Positions 8,099 through 16,106 of a stretch of DNA of 64,000 bases are shown piece by piece (position 1 is the first letter of the stretch; every line of letters starts with the position of its first letter). Below the pieces are notes generated by a model. The model searched no databases. It was not told the origin of the DNA and saw only the letters and a program-made list of their open reading frames with translations. The stretch is taken from the NCBI RefSeq assembly GCF_003984625.1, contig NZ_RWKH01000002.1, positions 186,001 through 250,000 of the forward strand, given 5' to 3'. The position numbers and the translations under genes were made by a program. Source of the DNA: Variovorax sp. DXTD-1. Lineage in GTDB: Bacteria; Pseudomonadota; Gammaproteobacteria; Burkholderiales; Burkholderiaceae_C.

Positions 8099-8701
8099 TT
8101 ACGCCAGCACGATGGGCGGGCCGCCCTCGAAGTTGAGAGTCGTGGCCGAGGTTGCGACGCCGACGCGCTGCACCACGTTGCCCGCGGCGCTGGGCGCGGC
8201 CCCCGCGGACAGGCCCGCCGTGGTCGCCAGGAACTGTGGGCCAGGCGTGAGGCCGGACACCGCGGTGTTGGTGCCCTCGAAATAGACCGTCGCAGCCACG
8301 CCAGAACCGAACGCGGCGAGCACGAATCCGTGCGCTTCCTTGCCAGCCGTGGTCGCGTCCGCCTTGCGCACCTTCGCGCCAGTGCTGTTGTGGATGTTGA
8401 TCAGATCCCCGGCCGAGAGCGCCTCGCTGGTCGTGATGCTGGCCGTATCCGCGCCGATGCCCACTGGCATCATGGTGCTGTCGATGCGCCCATCAGCGCC
8501 GAGCGCCACCACCTTGCCGCCATCACCGGCACCGGCCGAACTGGTCTTTGAGTTGACGATGGTCGCATCGAGGACGCCATTCGCGTTGAGCGCCGGCAGC
8601 TTGTCGGCATCGCCAGCGCCCGCCGAAGTGGTGAGCGCGGCTTCTTCGGTCAGGGTGCCGGCGTTGTTCTTGATGAAGCGCTTCGAACTCAAAGTACCCA
8701 T
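8099..8701 (-). CDS. Fibre-associated structural protein with internal repeats
   Basis: A 200-residue protein. Two similar modules lie near the N-terminus: SAGAGDADKLPALNANGVLD and SAGAGDGGKVVALGADGRID. The remainder (about 85-200) looks beta-rich and resembles head- or tail-fibre domains (GDLINIHNSTGAKVRKAD). It sits directly upstream of the S74 fibre, one base apart. Probably a fibre or adsorption-complex component. Confidence 0.6.
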   Translation of the reverse strand: MGTLSSKRFIKNNAGTLTEEAALTTSAGAGDADKLPALNANGVLDATIVNSKTSSAGAGDGGKVVALGADGRIDSTMMPVGIGADTASITTSEALSAGDLINIHNSTGAKVRKADATTAGKEAHGFVLAAFGSGVAATVYFEGTNTAVSGLTPGPQFLATTAGLSAGAAPSAAGNVVQRVGVATSATTLNFEGGPPIVLA

Positions 8702-8710
8702 TGTTCTCTC

Positions 8711-9274
8711 CTAGATGTGCGCCCACGTGGCGCGAGATTTGATGTTCCCGATGCAGCGGTGCGTGACGCCATACACAGCGGCAATCGCTCGGTGCGTGCG
8801 CGTGTCGCGGCGGATCGAGGCCACCTGCTCCGCAATCAGCTTTGCACTCGGGCAGTGCTCGCCTTTCAGGCTGCGGCCGCGTTCCACCTTGTCGTCGGCG
8901 TTGTCCTTGTGCGTCCCAATCTCGAGGTGCTCGACGTTGACGCACGCCGGGTTGTCGCAGCGGTGGCGTACAACAAGGTCGGCTGGGACCGGGCCGTGGC
9001 GCAGCGAATAGGAGAGTCGGTGTGCGAGTACCAGTTTGTCGCCGCACCCCAGAACGCCGTACCCGTGACTCTTGGCACCTTGCCATTCGACGCAACCGGT
9101 GTTTGGATCGACCTTCGAGTAGTGCGCCACGCGCTGCTCAACGGTCATGTCGTTGGTGCTCTGGAACGTCGTCAAGGTGCCGTTTCGCCGCTCGCGCTGA
9201 TAGCACGGGCTGCACAGGCCGCGAGCCATACGAGTTCGGATTTCCTTGGTGCAGCACCTGCAGTGCATATTCAT
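8711..9274 (-). CDS. HNH homing-type endonuclease
   Basis: A 187-residue protein. The N-terminal zinc-binding Cys cluster has CRCCTKEIRTRMARGLCSPC. The central HNH_3-type nuclease has HRLSYSLRHGPVP, RHRCDNPACVNVEHL and GTHKDNADD. The C-terminal DNA-binding helices contain AIAAVYGVTHRCIGNIKS. Such free-standing nucleases are selfish genes that spread between phages. It sits between fibre and adsorption genes, and its start overlaps the stop of the upstream gene as ATGA. Confidence 0.88.
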   Translation of the reverse strand: MNMHCRCCTKEIRTRMARGLCSPCYQRERRNGTLTTFQSTNDMTVEQRVAHYSKVDPNTGCVEWQGAKSHGYGVLGCGDKLVLAHRLSYSLRHGPVPADLVVRHRCDNPACVNVEHLEIGTHKDNADDKVERGRSLKGEHCPSAKLIAEQVASIRRDTRTHRAIAAVYGVTHRCIGNIKSRATWAHI

Positions 9275-9858
9275 TCCTGGAGAACGATGGGCATGCGCGC
9301 CCCGATGAAAATCTGCGTCGGGCCCGTGGCAATGCCGACGATCAGGTTGAAGCCGGCCAGCGGCGAGGTCTGCGTGAGCGTCCCTACCGGGCCAACGAAG
9401 ACAGGAAGATCAGGCGTCCATGCCCAGGACGACTCGGTCATGAGACCGCTGGTCTGGATCTGCGCCAGCGCACCGGTCACTACGGCGCCGCGGGTGATGC
9501 CCAGCACCAGGTTCGCGTCAGCTACGGTGGTGTGATCGGCGTAGACGGCCTCGCCGCCCAGGACACGCACGACACGGTTGCCGCCGAGCGGTACTGCGGC
9601 CGGAAACTCGACCACTGCGGCGCCCATCTCACCGGGAGGTCCGGGTGGGCCTTGCGTGCCCACATCGAGCAGCGTGATTTCCGGCTCGCGTGTGACGATG
9701 GTGGTGTCGTCGCCGTCCACCGTGACGATCTCATCGGCGGCCGTTTCGAGCACGTCTGCCGGCTGCTCGACCGAATCGATCACCACGATGACCTGTTCGT
9801 CGATAACGAGCTCGGGCTCGCCAATGTCGAGGATGTCGGGAGGGCAGCAGCCGTTCAT
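9271..9858 (-). CDS. Virion protein with short collagen-like segment
   Basis: A 195-residue protein starting MNGCCPPDILDIGEPE. It has an acidic N-terminal half, a short collagen-like linker (GTQGPPGPPGEMG), then a beta-rich C-terminal domain (residues about 85-195). Collagen-like GPP linkers are frequent in phage fibres and adsorption proteins. It overlaps both neighbours by 4 bp. The start was chosen for the ATGA overlap with the preceding gene. Probably part of the tail or fibre assembly. Confidence 0.62.
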   Translation of the reverse strand: MNGCCPPDILDIGEPELVIDEQVIVVIDSVEQPADVLETAADEIVTVDGDDTTIVTREPEITLLDVGTQGPPGPPGEMGAAVVEFPAAVPLGGNRVVRVLGGEAVYADHTTVADANLVLGITRGAVVTGALAQIQTSGLMTESSWAWTPDLPVFVGPVGTLTQTSPLAGFNLIVGIATGPTQIFIGARMPIVLQE

Positions 9859-10208
9859 CGCGTCACCTCGGGCGAGACCGTCACCGAACCGGACAACAGG
9901 CGCCGCACGGTGCCATCGGCGAATTGGATTTCCAGGTCGTACACGCCGGATTTCCACGCGATGATCGCGGTATCCGCGGCCTCCACGCGCAGGTTGACGG
10001 TGCCCGCGGTGCCGCCGAGCGTGATGCGGCCATCCGTGGTGGAAAGCTCCAGCAGCACGTCGTCAGACTGGATCGTCTCCCGCACCTGCATGCGCGCCGT
10101 GCAACCCGTCAGATCGACGGGCAGCGCGGGCTTCCCGGTCTTCCACGTCACGGTTTTCGTGAACGTGGCGCCTTGGTCGATGGAGAGCTTGAGCTTGGCT
10201 GCGGGCAT
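9855..10208 (-). CDS. Small tail/baseplate-type protein
   Basis: A 117-residue protein beginning MPAAKLKLSIDQGATFTKTV. Its layout (IDQGATFTKTVTWK, then PVDLTGCTARMQVRE, then YDLEIQFADGTVRRLLSG) resembles the N-terminal domain of phage baseplate or upper tail proteins of the BppU kind. It is beta-sandwich-like. The chosen ATG at 10208 lies in a 7-bp inverted repeat and 38 bp below the CCCTACTGGGG motif. Confidence 0.6.
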   Translation of the reverse strand: MPAAKLKLSIDQGATFTKTVTWKTGKPALPVDLTGCTARMQVRETIQSDDVLLELSTTDGRITLGGTAGTVNLRVEAADTAIIAWKSGVYDLEIQFADGTVRRLLSGSVTVSPEVTR

Positions 10209-10245
10209 GGGTCGGACTTTGCCGGCGCGCATGCCCTGCGCCAAT

Positions 10246-10256
10246 CCCTACTGGGG
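10246..10256 (-). promoter_or_regulatory. Repeated leader motif CCCTACTGGGG, copy B
   Basis: Located between the stop at 10262 and the start at 10208, with its left edge 38 bp upstream of the ATG. A 7-bp inverted repeat (10203-10209 with 10230-10236) spans that ATG. See copies at 5661, 17383 and 25274. Confidence 0.45.
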
Positions 10257-10261
10257 TGCGA

Positions 10262-11296
10262 TCAAACCTGCGACGAATCGTTTCCGCTGACGCTCGCGCC
10301 GGCGTTGATGCCGTTCAGCGATGCCGCTGCCACCTGGGTCGTAGAAGTCAGCGCTGCAATGGCTGCCTGTGCCCGGTCGTTCAGCGTCTGGTTCTTCGAC
10401 CGCAAGTTCGCCTCGTTGCCCGATTGCTTGATCTGAGCATCGGCAATGGCCAGCCGCACGCGCGGCTCGAGCGCTGCGCTTTCGGCCTGGTAGAGCGCCA
10501 CGAGGTTGCGCGCCAGATCGCTGCGCACGCTCACCATGGCCGTGGCGAGGCTGGCCGCGACCTGGTCGCCCTGCAGCAGCGTGCGGATGTAGTCGCCGGC
10601 GCTGGCAATGGCCTTCATCCACAGGTCCAGCGCCTGCTGCACGGCAAAGCGTGCGTTCTCCAGTTCGGCTCGGAAGGCCTCGATGCTGATGTCGCGGCTT
10701 TGCTCGGCCAGCTTGTCGCGCATGTCTTGATCGACCAGCTGCGTAGCGTGCAGAAGCGCCCCCGGTGGCAATGGGAAGCCACGGTTTGCGAAGCCTTGCA
10801 TGAGATCGGATTTCGCGCGCATGGCCTCGATGCTGAGGCGCGAGCGGCCGCGCTCGTAGATCTGGGCTTCCACAGCGGCATTCACGCCGGTTCCACCAGT
10901 GGTCAGAGCCCGGTTGATCCAAGCAATGGCGTTGTCGAAGTAGGACCGGTCTGGGAAGTAGGTCTGCAGGTAATCCACGAACCCCGTGGTGATCTCGTCG
11001 TGGATGTCGGCGCGGGCGTCGTCGAAGATCGCCTTGGCGTCCGCTGGATTGTTGTCGGGCAACACCGGCTTGATCGGCATCAGGTAGCTGGTGTCGAGCT
11101 CGACGAGAGGCGCTTGTGGCGCCGGGTCGGTCATTGCGATGGCGTCGTCGGCCCGCTCGGAAGATGCGTTCAGCAGCATGACCGCGTTGCGCCACTTCGC
11201 ATTGATGATCTGCGACGTGACGACGGGTGCTCCGGCGCCGCCGGTGCTCGGATCTGGAACCGAGACGATGTCGCCTGGATTGATGGGCGTGGTCAT
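10262..11296 (-). CDS. Phage structural protein, helical, unknown
   Basis: A 344-residue protein. Residues 1-75 are loop-rich with Pro and Gly; residues 80-330 are almost entirely predicted helix (DDARADIHDEITTGFVDYLQ and AELENARFAVQQALDLWMKA). It lies in the tail region and overlaps the next upstream gene by 4 bp. The long helical make-up suggests a tail-axis or collar-type part, but no family is recognised. Confidence 0.55.
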   Translation of the reverse strand: MTTPINPGDIVSVPDPSTGGAGAPVVTSQIINAKWRNAVMLLNASSERADDAIAMTDPAPQAPLVELDTSYLMPIKPVLPDNNPADAKAIFDDARADIHDEITTGFVDYLQTYFPDRSYFDNAIAWINRALTTGGTGVNAAVEAQIYERGRSRLSIEAMRAKSDLMQGFANRGFPLPPGALLHATQLVDQDMRDKLAEQSRDISIEAFRAELENARFAVQQALDLWMKAIASAGDYIRTLLQGDQVAASLATAMVSVRSDLARNLVALYQAESAALEPRVRLAIADAQIKQSGNEANLRSKNQTLNDRAQAAIAALTSTTQVAAASLNGINAGASVSGNDSSQV

Positions 11297-13113
11297 GGGC
11301 GAATCTTTCGAGAGAGGTCAGCCACTTCGAACTCGAGGCTGTCCACCTCGAAGTCGGAGCCATCCTGGTTGTAGAAAACGGGAATCAGGTAGTTCGCTTT
11401 CAGGCCCTTGCCGAGCTTGAAGCGGTGCTGTTTTAGTTCGTCCGAATGGGTCTCGGCCGCGTACTCGAACTCGCTGCCAGGCACTGCGACCTTGAGCTTC
11501 AGCGGGCATTTGGACGCGGCACCGATGAAGGCCTCGGAGATGGTCTTCTGTTGCGGGCTGCCGAAGTCGAGATTGCCCGGGCAGATCGCGGCATTGATGG
11601 GCTGGCCGGCATCGTCAGCGCCACCGAGCAGAAACAGGCCGTCGAGCTTGGCACCGTAGTAGCGGTCACCGATGCGCGCGAAGCTGTTGAAGGGATAGTT
11701 GCTGTACGTCGTGCTGCCGAAGCCGTCGAGGTTGACCGCGTGCACCTCGAGGTCGGCGCCGGGCGTCGTGAGCGGCAGGTCGAAGGTGAAGGCGTCCCGC
11801 ATGTCGGCCAGGTCGAGGCCTCCGGCGATCGACAGCGGCACGTCGAAGTAGAAGGCGTCCCGCACGTCCGCGAGGCTGCTCGCGGTGCCGGTCATGGGGA
11901 TGTCGAAATTGAAGGCGTCCCGCGCGTCTACCTGCGTGATGGATGTACCAGCAAGCGGGACATCGAAGACCACGCCGTCGAACATGTACGCCACATCGGC
12001 CGGGCCTTCCCAGCTGTAAGCCTCGGCCTTCGGGAAGGCGGCAAACGATTCGGCGTAGGGGTAGTCGGCCGAGATGGCGAAAGCCTTTGGAAAGGTGGCG
12101 AGGCTCTCGCCAGTGCCGCCAACCAGCAGCAGCGACATCGCCGCGGCCTTCGGGAACTGGGCATAGGACTCGCTGTCCGGCACCACCTCGAGCGTGCCGC
12201 CGTAGCTGTAGGCCGAGGCGCGCGGGAACGTCGCGAGCGAGCCGCCAGAATTGAGCGTGTCCGAAGAGAAGGCTTGGGCCTTGGGGAACACCGCGGTGCC
12301 GCCCTCTGGCTCGAGCGATTCCGCCTGCATCTTCGGGAACGTGGCCAGCGATTCCGAATAGTCGTAGTCGGCGCTGAGCGCGCGGGCCTTCGGAAAGGTG
12401 GCCAGCGACTCGCCCGACGGGTCTTCGACGAGAGAGGGGCTATCAACATAGTCGAGCGCGCCGTAGAGCACGGCCGACAGGAAGAGCCGCGAGCCCGGCA
12501 CATAGCTGTTCGGATCGGTGCCGATCTGGCTGCCATTCTTCGTGAAGGTGATGCCGGACGGCGCCACGACCATCTGGAACAGGTCGCTTGTGGTGAAGCT
12601 GCCCAGGTCCGCGCCGGTGCGCAGGTTGCGCACGGTGCTGTTCGACAGCAGCAGCCCGTGCGTGATGTGCGAATAGCCGGGCGTCGGGTCGATGGAGGTC
12701 GACATTCCGATGGCGGCGCCGGCATTCGTCTGGCGCGCGGAGAAACCGGCCACGCCGGACCGGATGGAGGTGATCGAGCGGGCGAACGACGTCCAGCCGA
12801 GCGGCGGGTTGTCGATGCGCCGTGCACCCGATCCCTGCACCTCCGGGGTGGCCGGATGGCTCACGGTGGTGCTGAACACCTCCTGCGACGCCGGGACGGC
12901 GGGCATCCACAAGGGCTCCCACACATAGTACGCACCCGACATGCCGCTCCCGGTCGGGAAGACCTGGCGCGCAGCCAGCACCCAGCCCCCGGCCTGCGCC
13001 GGCGTGGTGCGACCGTACACGGTCTCGGTGCTGGTGTAGGCCGGGCGCGCGGGCTGGTACTGCACCGCGGGGATGGTGTAGGTGGCGCCAATGCGGATGA
13101 GTTTGTTGGTCAT
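11293..13113 (-). CDS. Repeat-rich tail/adsorption protein
   Basis: A 606-residue protein. The N-terminal domain (1-230) looks like a lectin or jelly-roll fold. Residues 235-368 hold seven copies of a short motif around ATFPKAxAxS, with FPK/FPR at about 240, 259, 276, 296, 320, 341 and 360. Residues 378-450 hold four copies of a second motif (DAFxFDxPL, at about 383, 403, 423 and 444). A C-terminal beta-rich domain (455-606) follows. Both repeat families have a period near 20 residues. Repeats of this type suggest a fibre or hub that binds cell-surface sugar. Function inferred. Confidence 0.6.
   Translation of the reverse strand: MTNKLIRIGATYTIPAVQYQPARPAYTSTETVYGRTTPAQAGGWVLAARQVFPTGSGMSGAYYVWEPLWMPAVPASQEVFSTTVSHPATPEVQGSGARRIDNPPLGWTSFARSITSIRSGVAGFSARQTNAGAAIGMSTSIDPTPGYSHITHGLLLSNSTVRNLRTGADLGSFTTSDLFQMVVAPSGITFTKNGSQIGTDPNSYVPGSRLFLSAVLYGALDYVDSPSLVEDPSGESLATFPKARALSADYDYSESLATFPKMQAESLEPEGGTAVFPKAQAFSSDTLNSGGSLATFPRASAYSYGGTLEVVPDSESYAQFPKAAAMSLLLVGGTGESLATFPKAFAISADYPYAESFAAFPKAEAYSWEGPADVAYMFDGVVFDVPLAGTSITQVDARDAFNFDIPMTGTASSLADVRDAFYFDVPLSIAGGLDLADMRDAFTFDLPLTTPGADLEVHAVNLDGFGSTTYSNYPFNSFARIGDRYYGAKLDGLFLLGGADDAGQPINAAICPGNLDFGSPQQKTISEAFIGAASKCPLKLKVAVPGSEFEYAAETHSDELKQHRFKLGKGLKANYLIPVFYNQDGSDFEVDSLEFEVADLSRKIRP
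11764..12411 (-). repeat. Two tandem coding-repeat arrays in the tail protein
   Basis: 12010-12411 encodes seven units of an FPKA-type motif, and 11764-11982 encodes four units of a DAFxFDxPL motif. Units are 17-24 codons long. DNA identity between units is partial, with AAGGCGTCCCGC conserved in the second array. The order is array one, short gap, array two. Confidence 0.75.
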
Positions 13114-13120
13114 GGAGGCC

Positions 13121-14671
13121 TCAAAGGATCGGTGCAGCGATTCGCGAGTCGCTCGCCCACGGCGTGCCCGGCGTCGAATTGGCGGGGACGCCGTTCAAGC
13201 GGAGGAACGTGAGCGCAGCGAAGTCCTGCAGGAGGCGGTTTTCTGGATCGTTGACCGGCACCGGGCCCGCGCTGGTCAGCACCGCGCGCTTGGTCCAGGT
13301 CGCGCCGCGGTCGCGCGACTCGTAGAGAGAGTGCTCGCCGTCGTACATCGGACACACCAGTTGCGTGGGCGACAGCGCCGACACCAGGCCGGTGCGGTAG
13401 TTGGGCTGCGGAAAGGTGCCCATCTCCACCACGCTGACGCCATCGGGGGTGAAGAACATGCGCGCCGGCTCGTCGGGCAGGCCGGCCACGCCACCGCTGC
13501 CCACCGGCTTGGTGACAAACGCCATGCCGTCTTTCACGCCGAGGGCGCCGCCCTCCCAGAAGGCCACGGCCTCGGCCAGCGCGCCGTCGAAGAGCGTCAA
13601 TGTGCCCAGCAGCGTGCGCGCCGCGGCGTCGATGATGCCGAGCTTGACCTTGCCGAAGATCACGTAGTCCGTGGTCGGGTTGTCGGCGTAGGGCACAAGG
13701 GCGTAGGCGATGGCGATATTGGCACTGCGCTGCCCGATGTTCAGCGCGGCGGCGTTCACGGCCTGATTGAAGCGCGTCGCGTAACCCGATTCCGGCAGCG
13801 TCGGCACCGTGTCGAAGAACTCCTGAAACAGCTCGGCCGATGCTGCAGCGGTCCACGTCGCCCCGGCGTCGAATGAGAAGGAGAAGGCCAACCCCGGGCA
13901 GTCGCCCACCACGACGCTCGAGCCGAGGTAGGTGGGCCGCAGGTACTTGGTCATCATCGAATAGACGCCCGGCGCCATGCGGTTGACCTTGGCGGCCGAC
14001 GCCAGCTGGTTGGGGAGGAAAACGGTGCTCCCCAAGGTCTGCGTGGTGCCGTCGTCGCGCATGAAAGCGATGACGTGCTGCCCTACTTGGTTGAGGCGCA
14101 TGAAAGCGTGATTGTTGAAGGCTTTGCGCTCGCCGGTTGGAGAATTGGCTCCCCCGTAGACTTCGCCGAACAGGTACGAGAAGAAGGTGCTGTTGTCGAA
14201 AGGCGCGAAGGCCAGATAGCTGTAGAACGGCGTGAAGTCGCGCCCGTCGCGCGTGCGGTGGATGGTCACCTCGAAGATGTTGCAGGGCTTGCTGTCGAAG
14301 TCGAATGCGGTGCCCACCAACGTCGCCGACTGGTCGAAACCCAGGCCGCGGCCGTAGTTCAGGATCGCCGTGACGCCCGCGAGCGCGCCGCCGTCCGCGA
14401 ACACGCCAAGGTTCCTGAAGCGGCCCCGCGCCGTCGCGGACCCGACCACGCGCTGCACGCCGTCGATCTTGCCCAGACTGTAGAAGCCGTCGAGCGCCTG
14501 GCCCTCGCGCGTCACTTCCAAGAACTCTCCCCTCTTGTGCGCCACCACTGTGCTGCCATCCGGCTGCCGGTGGCGCTTCTTCAGGAACGGCACGTCGGAG
14601 GAATCGGCCAGAAAGCGCGCATCCATGCCGCCCTGATTGGCGAAACCGTTCCGGTAGCGCACGGGCTTCAT
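13121..14671 (-). CDS. Virion protein with Asp-box (BNR-like) motifs
   Basis: A 516-residue protein starting MKPVRYRNGF. Two Asp-box motifs of the SxDxGxTW type are visible: SFDAGATW and SRDRGATW. These mark beta-propeller sialidase-like folds. The ATG at 14671 was chosen because the reading frame upstream looks non-coding. It lies among tail genes, 7 bp above the repeat-rich protein. It may be a carbohydrate-binding or degrading tail part; no catalytic residues can be assigned. Confidence 0.6.
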   Translation of the reverse strand: MKPVRYRNGFANQGGMDARFLADSSDVPFLKKRHRQPDGSTVVAHKRGEFLEVTREGQALDGFYSLGKIDGVQRVVGSATARGRFRNLGVFADGGALAGVTAILNYGRGLGFDQSATLVGTAFDFDSKPCNIFEVTIHRTRDGRDFTPFYSYLAFAPFDNSTFFSYLFGEVYGGANSPTGERKAFNNHAFMRLNQVGQHVIAFMRDDGTTQTLGSTVFLPNQLASAAKVNRMAPGVYSMMTKYLRPTYLGSSVVVGDCPGLAFSFSFDAGATWTAAASAELFQEFFDTVPTLPESGYATRFNQAVNAAALNIGQRSANIAIAYALVPYADNPTTDYVIFGKVKLGIIDAAARTLLGTLTLFDGALAEAVAFWEGGALGVKDGMAFVTKPVGSGGVAGLPDEPARMFFTPDGVSVVEMGTFPQPNYRTGLVSALSPTQLVCPMYDGEHSLYESRDRGATWTKRAVLTSAGPVPVNDPENRLLQDFAALTFLRLNGVPANSTPGTPWASDSRIAAPIL

Positions 14672-14723
14672 CGGGTTCGCTCCTGCGTGCGATGCGGGTG
14701 GGCGCCGACAGTCCGCGTGCCCA

Positions 14724-15137
14724 TCAGGGGACCTCGTAGGTATTGACGAACCCGGTCCAGAACTCCGGCGTGAAAGGGACGCTGATGCCCCAGGCGGCGG
14801 TCTGGGCAGCGGAATTGAAGGTGATAAACAGTTGCGTCTGCTGCTCGACCCCATGAATCCAGCAGGTGATCGTCAGCGTCCCATCGGCGGGCATGCCGCT
14901 CCACATGGCGACCTCGCACGAGAACGGATAGGAAAAGCTGCCGGTGCCTGAGAAATCGGGCGCGGGCGCGCCCCCATTCCATTGGCTGGTCCAGAGCACA
15001 TCTCCAGACACAAGGCCCGTCGTGTCGCCTGCGAGCGAAGCGTAGTACGGCGATGAAATCTCGACGTTGCCCGAACCGCTCGACCCCTCCACAGGGTTGG
15101 CCGGGTCGCTCGTCGGGTCACACCACGCCGGGATCAT
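14724..15137 (-). CDS. Small phage structural protein, unknown
   Basis: A 137-residue protein starting MIPAWCDPTSDPANPVEGSS. The rest is aromatic and beta-rich with no recognised domain. It starts 10 bp after the stop of the previous tail gene. Unknown; probably a virion part from its place. Confidence 0.5.
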   Translation of the reverse strand: MIPAWCDPTSDPANPVEGSSGSGNVEISSPYYASLAGDTTGLVSGDVLWTSQWNGGAPAPDFSGTGSFSYPFSCEVAMWSGMPADGTLTITCWIHGVEQQTQLFITFNSAAQTAAWGISVPFTPEFWTGFVNTYEVP

Positions 15138-15147
15138 CGATAGCCCT

Positions 15148-15588
15148 TCAGGCGCGCGGCAGTGCGACTGCGTGAGCCGGCAGCGTCTGCGGTGCGCCCA
15201 GCGTGAGCGTCGAGTTGGTCAGGTTCATGTCGGCGCCAGCGACGGCCACGGTGCCCTGATACCGCGGCGCCGTGGAGCTGGCGTCGTTCGCGTCGGCGGT
15301 CAGCACGTGGCGGTAGAAGGTCGGCGTCCCGGTGGCCACGTTGGTGCCGCCCCAGGTCTCGCTGGGGTTCTTCTCGAGGATGCCGCCCGAAGGCGTGGCC
15401 TCGAAGGTGATGCCGCTGGAGCCGTTCTTGATGGTCACCAGCAGCGTCGCGCCCGTGGTGGCGGCGTCGGCGTCCAGCGGCACCGGGCCCGCGAAGATGC
15501 GGATCTCGCTGCCGGCGTCGAAGATCGCCTTGAGGGAGTTGGACACCAGCATGGCATCGACGAGGCCGGTGGAGAGTTTGATGGACAT
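15148..15588 (-). CDS. Phage structural protein, unknown
   Basis: A 146-residue protein starting MSIKLSTGLVDAMLVSNSLK. It is mostly beta-rich (GSEIRIFAGPVPLDADAAT), and the phrase IFAGP recurs in the next gene (QIFAGPTATPVIA). The two could be related by duplication or share a partner. Start chosen for its sequence context and 14-bp gap to the upstream gene. Confidence 0.58.
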   Translation of the reverse strand: MSIKLSTGLVDAMLVSNSLKAIFDAGSEIRIFAGPVPLDADAATTGATLLVTIKNGSSGITFEATPSGGILEKNPSETWGGTNVATGTPTFYRHVLTADANDASSTAPRYQGTVAVAGADMNLTNSTLTLGAPQTLPAHAVALPRA

Positions 15589-15602
15589 GGTGATGATTCC
15601 TT

Positions 15603-16106
15603 TCAGGCAATGACGGGAGTGGCGGTCGGGCCGGCGAAGATCTGGAGCTTCGAACCGTTGACTTGGACTTTGGGAGACGGGAAGCGCACGACGCTGAGCA
15701 GCACGCCGCTGGTGCTGCCCTTGGCGGCCGCGGAGGTCATGAAGGCGCCCATCACCGTCTTGTCGGCGGTGAACTGGAATTCGGCCAGGCTGGCCGCGTT
15801 GCTGGTGGCACCGCCCGCCACCGCGCCATCGACAAAGGGCTGCCGCGCGCCCGTGTAGGCCGTGCATTCGGTCGCGACGGTCGGAAAGGTGGCCGCAGTC
15901 TCGCTGCCGTCCGGGGTGTAGTCCCCCTCGTAGAGACCGATGTACCAGTCGGGCGGCACCGTCTCCTGCTTGAACATCACGCGCAGCATGAAGTTGAGCC
16001 CTTCCATGGGCACGCGGTTGAGCGTGGGCGGATCTTCTGCGAGCAGCCGGCCATCCGGGCTCCACGACAGGGTGCGATACAGCACGCCAGCTTTTTGGGG
16101 GTTCAT
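15603..16106 (-). CDS. Phage structural protein, unknown
   Basis: A 167-residue protein starting MNPQKAGVLYRTLSWSPDGR. The middle carries WYIGLYEGDYTPDGSETAA and AEFQFTADKTVMGAFMTS, phrases I associate with small virion proteins of temperate short-tailed phages. It starts within the stop of the upstream gene (ATGA). Function unknown; tail or head-tail joining is likely from place. Confidence 0.6.
   Translation of the reverse strand: MNPQKAGVLYRTLSWSPDGRLLAEDPPTLNRVPMEGLNFMLRVMFKQETVPPDWYIGLYEGDYTPDGSETAATFPTVATECTAYTGARQPFVDGAVAGGATSNAASLAEFQFTADKTVMGAFMTSAAAKGSTSGVLLSVVRFPSPKVQVNGSKLQIFAGPTATPVIA

Noticed and set aside
7172..9858. Diversity-generating retroelement in the fibre region
   Set aside because: No reverse transcriptase gene or template/variable repeat pair is seen anywhere in the prophage.
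11446..13212. Long open frame of 588 codons on the plus strand across the repeat-rich tail gene
   Set aside because: It is antisense to a clearly coding gene, has Arg/Gly/Val-rich nonsense composition and no start signal. High GC makes such frames common.
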